Assembly: GCA_030427385.1 (NCBI GenBank)
Contig: JAUHWR010000001.1
Coordinates: 806,001-870,000, forward strand
DNA length: 64,000 bases
Direction: 5' to 3'
Source of the DNA: Alphaproteobacteria bacterium
Lineage (GTDB): Bacteria > Pseudomonadota > Alphaproteobacteria > Micavibrionales > Micavibrionaceae
Below the pieces are notes generated by a model. The model did no database searches. It was not told the DNA's origin and saw nothing but the letters and a program-made list of their open reading frames with translations. The position numbers and the translations under genes were made by a program. This document shows positions 58,300 through 64,000 of this stretch, piece by piece. The first letter of the stretch is position 1. Each line of letters opens with the position of its first letter.

Positions 58300-59154
58300 A
58301 TGAAAATACAAACATCGATACAAACCATTACTGGCGCATTTATTTTTATGGCGTTTATGGTGGGATTAAATCTTCCGCTGAATGCCAGCCTACTTATTAC
58401 CCCGCTTCAGGTTGTGATGGAAAATCGAAATCGATCTTCGGAAATTGTGCTTATTAACCCAAGTCGGAATACAAATACCTATCGTTTGGAGTGGGTTCAA
58501 TTAGAACAACAGGAAGGAAAGGGCGGGTATTACGAAGTTTCTCCGGATGATGTGAATAAAAAAATGTATTTGCAAGATTTTGCTGTTTATACACCGCGCC
58601 AAGTTACATTAAAGCCAAATGAAAAACAGACAGTGAGAATCGGAATTCGACGCCCTGCAGAATTGGCGGACGGTGAATATAAATCACATTTGAAATTCAA
58701 AATTTTACCGGATTTAAGTATTCGCCCGAAAGTTGATGTTAAGCCCGATCCAAATGCAACAAAACTGGGCGCAAGCGTGCATGCATCTTATTCGATTCCA
58801 ATTATTTATCGCGCTGGTGAGTATGATATTAATGTTGATATTAAGAAACCTACTTTTACAACAAACCCTTCAAACTCAAGAATCGTTGTTAATCTTCCGG
58901 TAAACAGATCAGGAATACACGGTGCCGTGGGTCAAATTAATATCTACTTCACACCATCAGGAGGCTCTGAAACTTTAATTGCTCAAAACGGTAATGCGAA
59001 TTTGTTCCCTGAAATTACAAGTCGCACATTTAATATTATTTCAACAGTCACTAGCTTAGGATCAGGTTCAATCCGCGTTCAGTATCTAAAGGCGGAAGGA
59101 AAAGACGCAACGAAATACCCAGTATTAGATGAGAAGACTTTCCCAATTAATTAA
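58300..59154 (+). CDS. PapD-like periplasmic fimbrial chaperone
   Basis: A 284-residue protein with a signal peptide (about 1-29) and two immunoglobulin-like domains. The motif PRQVTLKPNEKQTVRIGIRRP is the family signature, with hydrophobic strands for subunit donor-strand complementation. AGGAG lies eight bases before the ATG. The length and context identify a chaperone for the adjacent subunits. Confidence 0.88.
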   Translation: MKIQTSIQTITGAFIFMAFMVGLNLPLNASLLITPLQVVMENRNRSSEIVLINPSRNTNTYRLEWVQLEQQEGKGGYYEVSPDDVNKKMYLQDFAVYTPRQVTLKPNEKQTVRIGIRRPAELADGEYKSHLKFKILPDLSIRPKVDVKPDPNATKLGASVHASYSIPIIYRAGEYDINVDIKKPTFTTNPSNSRIVVNLPVNRSGIHGAVGQINIYFTPSGGSETLIAQNGNANLFPEITSRTFNIISTVTSLGSGSIRVQYLKAEGKDATKYPVLDEKTFPIN

Positions 59155-59180
59155 GCGAGCACATAAAAATATAGATAAAT

Positions 59181-59208
59181 AAAAAGGGCGCTATTAGCGC
59201 CCTTTTTT
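59181..59208. terminator. Bidirectional terminator between chaperone and subunit genes
   Basis: GGGCGC/GCGCCC stem with a five-base loop, preceded by AAAAA and followed by TTTTTT. It serves the plus-strand chaperone gene and the convergent minus-strand subunit gene. Confidence 0.9.
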
Positions 59209-59232
59209 AAGAATTAGATAAATAACTTTCAA

Positions 59233-59829
59233 TTAGTATGCAAAATCAACCTGAATTGATGCATCTGTAAAAGGTGTCCCAGCAAGTGGTGTGTTCGGGA
59301 AAGTAATTGTTCCGCCGAAACCGATTGTTTCTGCAACACCAGCTGTTTGGATTTGAACAACAGTACCGTCATATGCTGCAGGAACCGCTGTATTTGCTGC
59401 GGGTGCAACAACAGAATCAGTATATGTCAACGCAGATAACGTAATGTTAGGGCTGGCAAAATCTGTAATTGCTCCTTGAAGCTGGACGTTCCCTGTAATA
59501 GGAGATGTCACATCAATTGTACCGCCGCCTGTTGATGGCGTTACATTCTGCAAGATGGTAGAAGCATCAACAACACCAGCAGGTGTAGGTGCAGTTGGAA
59601 CACCAGTATTTGGTTGTTGAACAAAACTTGGTGTATCACCACCAGCTACGTTAACGGCCCATGTTCCGAAGTCAATGTCATTACCTGCGGCTGCTGCAAG
59701 AGCAGGTGCTGTTGTAATGTTTCCTCCGATGGTCGCAGTCGCTTGAGCGTTCGCATGATTGACACCAAATCCTAGGGTCAAAGCCATGACGGTAGCTGTA
59801 GCTATCGTTTTTGTATTAAGCACTTTCAT
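59233..59829 (-). CDS. DUF4402-like fimbrial subunit (major candidate)
   Basis: A 198-residue exported protein with a signal peptide ending HANAQ. The Ala/Thr/Gly/Pro-rich, Cys-free, beta-rich mature domain has DFGTWAVNVAGGD and ends IQVDFAY. This matches DUF4402 subunits. AAGGAG lies nine bases before the ATG, a strong ribosome site. Low-complexity surface-protein composition fits a major pilin. It is transcribed opposite to the chaperone and usher. Confidence 0.8.
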   Translation of the reverse strand: MKVLNTKTIATATVMALTLGFGVNHANAQATATIGGNITTAPALAAAAGNDIDFGTWAVNVAGGDTPSFVQQPNTGVPTAPTPAGVVDASTILQNVTPSTGGGTIDVTSPITGNVQLQGAITDFASPNITLSALTYTDSVVAPAANTAVPAAYDGTVVQIQTAGVAETIGFGGTITFPNTPLAGTPFTDASIQVDFAY

Positions 59830-60088
59830 TAGGTTTCTCCTTAAAGTTAAGTTAAAGTGATAATTATTAGGCGGTCGAATAAAAAACCAAGTTAAGTGTA
59901 ATCTTAAATTACAACCAGATCAATAGTGATCCTATTTTGATAAAACCTTATAATCATTACCAAAACAACCTATAGCTCTATTATATTTAAAAATTAGTTA
60001 AAAAGTTATTTACATTGTGATTCTATTTTCTAGCGAAAGGTTAGGTTTTCTAAATTCTTTTTTGGAGATAGAATGAAATAATCATTAT

Positions 60089-60105
60089 TTGGCACAATCC
60101 TTGCT
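60089..60105 (+). promoter_or_regulatory. Sigma-54 promoter upstream of the usher-like gene
   Basis: TTGGCACAATCCTTGCT matches the RpoN consensus YTGGCAC-N5-TTGCW without a mismatch. GG (60091-60092) and GC (60103-60104) are 10 bases apart. It lies 44 bases before the ATG at 60149. The 319 bases from 59830 to 60148 hold no gene; upstream activator sites are not recognised. Sigma-54 control implies an enhancer-binding activator elsewhere. Confidence 0.8.
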
Positions 60106-60148
60106 GTTATCATGCCAAAAGTTATTCTCTATACGGTTCTTATTTCGA

Positions 60149-63100
60149 ATGAATTTTATGACGCAACGCAAAAGATATTACAGGCAAAGCATATGTTTTG
60201 TCTTTCTAATGCTGTTTTCTCTAATTTTTTCGACGAAATTATATGCTCAAAGCGAATCTCCGCCTCCCTCATTAATCAGTGAATTTTTGACCCGCATTGA
60301 AAAAGGCTTCAATGAAGCCGATGTTTTTATGGAAGAAACAGGGATTTTAGAGAAGCGGTTAGACTTACGTGGCCTACCGGACGGCGAAACCCTGATCTTT
60401 GATATTAGAATACCACCGCGATTGGAAGTGGAAGGGGTCGTGTTCGGAGAAATTTCAAATGAAACCGTATTAATCTCATTACGTGATTTTGTTAGCGTTT
60501 TACAATTTCCCATTAAATTTGATAGCGAAACAAATACTTTTTCAGGGTGGTTCCTTTTAGAAGGAAACACATTTCAGTTAAATTTGGACAATGAAATTTT
60601 ATATTCTGCGGGGCAAGAATATAAACGATCAAAAGATACCCATATAATTGAAGAGGATATTATGGTCCCCATTGGGGAAATAAAAGAGTGGTTTAACATG
60701 GGGGTCGAGGTGGACATTTCTGCCCAGAAGCTAATTTTAGATCCGGCCACGCCTTTTCCAGCGACACAACGATATAACAGGCGGAAAAAAGACTTTTCAA
60801 GTAGGGGCAATTCAAAACCGGAACTTCCTCTCATGGAAGACGATTATGATTTGTTTGAAGTACCCGTGGCAGATATCACCACCAGATCAAATTATAGGAA
60901 GAGAGAAAACGGTGATACCGAGTTCAATAATTTTGCCAATGTTCGTACAGCGGGTGAGTTTCTAAAAGGGAATCTCACAACAAATACCGCCATTAATGAT
61001 ACTGATGGTATTTTTAGCGCGCGTGTCACTTATCTCCAAGAATCTATTAAGCCCGAATTATTAGGCGGGTTAAAAGCGCGTCGTTTTGAAGTTGGTGACT
61101 TATCACCAACCAGAGTGCCCATTACCGGGAATTCCGGCCAAGAAACGGGGATTCGTATTACCAATGCAAACCCCCTTGTGAATCTAAGTTTGCCGTCCAC
61201 TCGTATTGAGGGATATTATTTTCCGAATTGGGATATTGAATTATATCGCGATAACTCACTCCTTTCTTTCCAAACGACTGATTCTGAAGGCTATTACGTA
61301 TTTGAAGATGTCCCGCTCTTTAGTGATAAAAACTTTTTCCGTGTTGTTGCCTATGGCCCGCAAGGGGAGATTCGCGAAGAAATACTCAATATACCCTATG
61401 ATCGTAATCAGGTTGCTGCCAATGGCGGTGTATATGACATTTCCGTTACTTTACAGGAGCGACAATTTTATAGCTTAAACGAATCTAGTGATGTTGATAA
61501 GAACTCCCCCCATGTCGTTGCGTTTTATGAAATACCTGTTTTAGATTCTAGCGCCCTTCGTCTTGGCGGGCGGTATCGTCAGGAGGAGGGGGAGAACAAA
61601 CTTTACGGCAGCGTAGGGCTATCAACATCCATTAATCAAACTCTGTTGAATGCTGATTTTGGTGCCGATGAACAGGGCGAGGCAAAAACCGAACTCTCCG
61701 CGACCAGAAACTTTGGACAGCACCGCACACGTGTTGATCTTGACTTGTCCACCGATAATTACAATCCGGGCGGGACATCAACCAACGTAAATGTTCTCTC
61801 CAATCGGTATAATATAGAGGGGCCTTTGGGTATTGGTGTAGGGATTAATCCACGTTATTCGGGTAATTTTCGTTATGATATGGATTCAAATAATAATGCA
61901 TCATCTACCGGTCAGGTAAATTTAAATACGCAATTTAACCGCTTATCTTTGAACCAAAGCTTTGATTATTTTGATAGTGATAAATCGGCCATCGGAACAG
62001 AATATGGCGGCACAACCGCGCTAACCGGATTCTATAAAAGCAGCTTGTTCCGCGCATTGGCAAGATATGATTTCAGTCCCGAAAGTGAATTAAGCTCTCT
62101 TTCCGCTTTTTGGAAATATCGTATAAATTCCGATTTTGATTCACAATTTCAAATTGATCACAGCTTTGATGATAATGAACTGACCAAATATTCAACACAA
62201 TTAAACTGGCGTTTGGATGAAGCTGTATTAACGCCGCGTGTCAGCTATGATTCGAGAGGCAATATAGAGGCGCTATTAAGCACCCGCTTTAGCGTAGCCC
62301 AAGAGCCTGTAAGTGGTGATTTCATCATGACCCGCGATAGTCTGACAGATTTTGGTAGCTTAAGTGCATTTGTTTACCTTGATAAGAACGGTAATTTTCA
62401 ATTTGATGAAGATGACGAGCCAATTGATCAGGCCAAAATTATTGCACCGCAAAATGGCGGCGGCGGGTTTACGGATAAAGATGGCGTCGCTTATTTAACG
62501 CGTTTCCGCCCCAGCTTGATTACAGATGTTTATCTTGATAATGCGAGTTTGGAAGACCCGTTCTGGATTTCAGCGAAAAAAGGACACTCAATTATGCCCC
62601 GCACAGGGAATCATTCTTATATGGAATTTCCTGTTCATATCTCCGGTGAGGTGGACGGGACAATTTATAAGAGAAATGCCGATCAAACATCGTCTCCTGC
62701 CCAGAATGTTTCCGTTGCCATTTTTAATATGCGCGGCGAAATGCATCAGCAAACGCTAACCAGCCCAGACGGCTTTTATCTTTTTTCACTTATCCCGCCG
62801 GGAAAATATTACTTGATGATAAATGATACAAGCATTTCCAAAGGCTATGGCCGGCCATTTCCTAAAATCATTGAAATTGGCTATGACGGAACCGTTCTTT
62901 ATTCACAGGATATTGTTTTAGAGGCCGGGCGTCCCGATGTGCCAATTAATATTAAAACAGTCAAAAGTAACGAGAATAATGCGGAACAAAAAATTACATT
63001 AAATTTGGGTGAGTTTAATTCACCGCTAATGTCCGCTTATACTTGGCACAAGCTTGTAAAAGATTTTAGCTATTATTTGGGCGGCGCACAGAGAATTAGT

Positions 63101-63244
63101 AATGAGAATGATCCTGTTTTAAGAGCATCTTTACCAGAAAATACGATGTCGGCAGGATATAATCGCTGTTCAGCACTTGTCAGAGGAGGCGCTTTCTGCG
63201 AAGTTGAAATAAATATTGCCGGAATTTCGGAGGAGCAAGACTAG
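60149..63244 (+). CDS. Usher-like outer-membrane protein with accessory domains
   Basis: From ATG 60149 (or 60158) the product is about 1031 residues with a signal peptide ending KLYAQ. The N-terminal domain (about 50-210) has a stalk-like repeat pattern (VLISLRDFVSVLQF and VPIGEIKEWFNM). Next come an usher-like plug/beta-barrel region (about 230-730, with short polar-hydrophobic strands), an SdrB-like module (FVYLDKNGNFQFDEDDEP) and a carboxypeptidase-regulatory-like module. The gene lies downstream of a sigma-54 promoter. Family is non-classical for fimbrial ushers; function as a secretion pore is inferred. Confidence 0.8.
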   Translation: MNFMTQRKRYYRQSICFVFLMLFSLIFSTKLYAQSESPPPSLISEFLTRIEKGFNEADVFMEETGILEKRLDLRGLPDGETLIFDIRIPPRLEVEGVVFGEISNETVLISLRDFVSVLQFPIKFDSETNTFSGWFLLEGNTFQLNLDNEILYSAGQEYKRSKDTHIIEEDIMVPIGEIKEWFNMGVEVDISAQKLILDPATPFPATQRYNRRKKDFSSRGNSKPELPLMEDDYDLFEVPVADITTRSNYRKRENGDTEFNNFANVRTAGEFLKGNLTTNTAINDTDGIFSARVTYLQESIKPELLGGLKARRFEVGDLSPTRVPITGNSGQETGIRITNANPLVNLSLPSTRIEGYYFPNWDIELYRDNSLLSFQTTDSEGYYVFEDVPLFSDKNFFRVVAYGPQGEIREEILNIPYDRNQVAANGGVYDISVTLQERQFYSLNESSDVDKNSPHVVAFYEIPVLDSSALRLGGRYRQEEGENKLYGSVGLSTSINQTLLNADFGADEQGEAKTELSATRNFGQHRTRVDLDLSTDNYNPGGTSTNVNVLSNRYNIEGPLGIGVGINPRYSGNFRYDMDSNNNASSTGQVNLNTQFNRLSLNQSFDYFDSDKSAIGTEYGGTTALTGFYKSSLFRALARYDFSPESELSSLSAFWKYRINSDFDSQFQIDHSFDDNELTKYSTQLNWRLDEAVLTPRVSYDSRGNIEALLSTRFSVAQEPVSGDFIMTRDSLTDFGSLSAFVYLDKNGNFQFDEDDEPIDQAKIIAPQNGGGGFTDKDGVAYLTRFRPSLITDVYLDNASLEDPFWISAKKGHSIMPRTGNHSYMEFPVHISGEVDGTIYKRNADQTSSPAQNVSVAIFNMRGEMHQQTLTSPDGFYLFSLIPPGKYYLMINDTSISKGYGRPFPKIIEIGYDGTVLYSQDIVLEAGRPDVPINIKTVKSNENNAEQKITLNLGEFNSPLMSAYTWHKLVKDFSYYLGGAQRISNENDPVLRASLPENTMSAGYNRCSALVRGGAFCEVEINIAGISEEQD

Positions 63245-63249
63245 ACATA

Positions 63250-64000
63250 ATGTACAATAATTATCTAACCTATACGGAAAACAAGTGGCAAGAGCTTTCC
63301 GAGTTAGCGCGCCAACAAACGTTGCTTTATGGATTTTATAATAAAAACTATCGTTTGGTTTATGAAACCAAAGGATTTTTGTTCCGTTTTCCCAAAAATG
63401 ATGAGAAGCAATTTGATCCTCGTCCCTTTTATGAAGTGGATGTTTATGAGGCCATCAAACCTTATGGATTTCCAACTCCAGCCTTATATCATGCCGCGCC
63501 GGATAGGTCATTTCAGGTTCATGAATATGTTGAAGGTGCCTTAGTTGATGAAATTTATCCGCCTGGGCAAAACCTTCCGGAAGATCATATTGATCAGATG
63601 ACGGCTTTTTATGCTCGTCTGGCTAATGCTGATATTGATATTTCAAAAATTATCGCGCCCGAATGGCCTCAAAAAGGCCCGCCTTTAACATTTTTTGAAA
63701 AGCTTTTGGAGCATGCATGGATAATTTATAGAAACCATCAGGAGACTCACAAAGATATCTATGATTTTTTAAAAATTCCGAGCGATCCTTTTTCTCATTT
63801 CCTGATCAGAGCCGGTTCTTTATCCCGCCGTCCATGGCGTTTAATTCACGCAAATATTCATCGTGGGAATATGATTGAAAAAGAAAACGGACAAATCATT
63901 ATAATTGACTGGGAACTCGCCCTATATGGCGACCTTCTTTACTGCATTGCGGCTTATCTACATAGAAGTCGTTTCGATGCAGATGAGAAAGAAAAAATTG
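63250..64000 (+). CDS. Aminoglycoside-phosphotransferase-fold protein (partial, runs off the right end)
   Basis: At least 250 residues from MYNNYLTYTE. The kinase-fold core has LIHANIHRGNMI, equivalent to the HxDxxxxN loop, and IIIDWELALYGD, equivalent to the DFG-like metal motif. The usual catalytic Asp in the first motif reads Asn (HAN rather than HGD or HAD). It may be a phosphotransferase for a choline, sugar or envelope substrate, or an inactive form. It starts five bases after the usher stop, and so probably belongs to the same transcript. Confidence 0.75.
   Translation, partial: MYNNYLTYTENKWQELSELARQQTLLYGFYNKNYRLVYETKGFLFRFPKNDEKQFDPRPFYEVDVYEAIKPYGFPTPALYHAAPDRSFQVHEYVEGALVDEIYPPGQNLPEDHIDQMTAFYARLANADIDISKIIAPEWPQKGPPLTFFEKLLEHAWIIYRNHQETHKDIYDFLKIPSDPFSHFLIRAGSLSRRPWRLIHANIHRGNMIEKENGQIIIIDWELALYGDLLYCIAAYLHRSRFDADEKEKI

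Noticed and set aside
60089-60148. TTG at 60089 as usher start codon
   Set aside because: It falls inside the sigma-54 promoter sequence. The signal peptide begins after the ATG at 60149.

Overview
The window reads as one contiguous chromosomal segment of an AT-rich, flagellated, Gram-negative alphaproteobacterium. The evidence is gene content and order. F0 ATP synthase genes run I-a-c. The GANTC adenine methylase CcrM sits beside rnhB. CobS/CobT are grouped with a J-domain protein and BolA. A ribbon-helix-helix protein lies beside accA and xerD. aroK-aroB have a divergent 42-residue membrane protein. The envC-ctpA-divergent deacetylase-rppH block and fliL-fliM-(DUF6468)-motE are also typical of the class. 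A Micavibrio-like or Rhodospirillales-like lineage is plausible, but this is inference; no rRNA is present.

Layout. 1-8.3 kb (minus strand): small membrane protein, DsbA-family thioredoxin, smc, atpI, atpB, start of atpE; then an OmpA-like exported protein, suhB, efp and a DUF721 gene. 8.35-10.4 kb (plus): mutY and an exported unknown. 10.4-19.1 kb (minus): ccrM, rnhB, pepN, proB, obgE, rpmA, rplU, clpX. 19.2-30.2 kb: sufE, hisS, msrA, a permease, cobT-cobS, dnaJ-like, bolA, RHH regulator, accA, xerD. 30.3-35.8 kb: aroK-aroB, a CNNM/CorC protein, tolA-like and tolB. 35.8-40.2 kb (minus): rppH and an envelope-remodelling set. 40.2-43.4 kb (plus): flagellar genes. 43.4-48.2 kb: three small exported unknowns, lysC, rodZ, ispG. 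48.27 kb: tRNA-Ser(GCU).

From the 3' end of the tRNA-Ser gene to 55.9 kb lies a compact integrated element of about 7.5 kb, bounded by a 17-bp direct repeat of the tRNA end. It has a tyrosine integrase, an AlpA-like regulator with a palindromic candidate operator, a winged-helix (possibly Rep-like) protein, a cluster of palindromic AT-rich repeats and a large hairpin that could be an origin, and a protein that may be a small-terminase relative. It also carries two exported proteins and an unrecognised two-gene cargo with a 629-residue glycine-zipper protein. The layout resembles phage satellites of the PICI type without matching one I can name.

After the element (56-64 kb) comes a surface-structure region. 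It holds a tandemly duplicated Cys-rich protein with a possible double-glycine leader, an AMIN-type lipoprotein, and a non-classical chaperone-usher set: two small DUF4402-like subunits, a PapD-like chaperone and a large usher-like outer-membrane protein. The usher gene is preceded by a textbook sigma-54 promoter sequence. The window ends in a kinase-fold phosphotransferase whose usual catalytic Asp reads as Asn.

The strongest candidates for undescribed biology are the tRNA-Ser element with its cargo and the sigma-54-linked chaperone-usher locus. The ccrM promoter, packed with GANTC sites, is a clear regulatory find.
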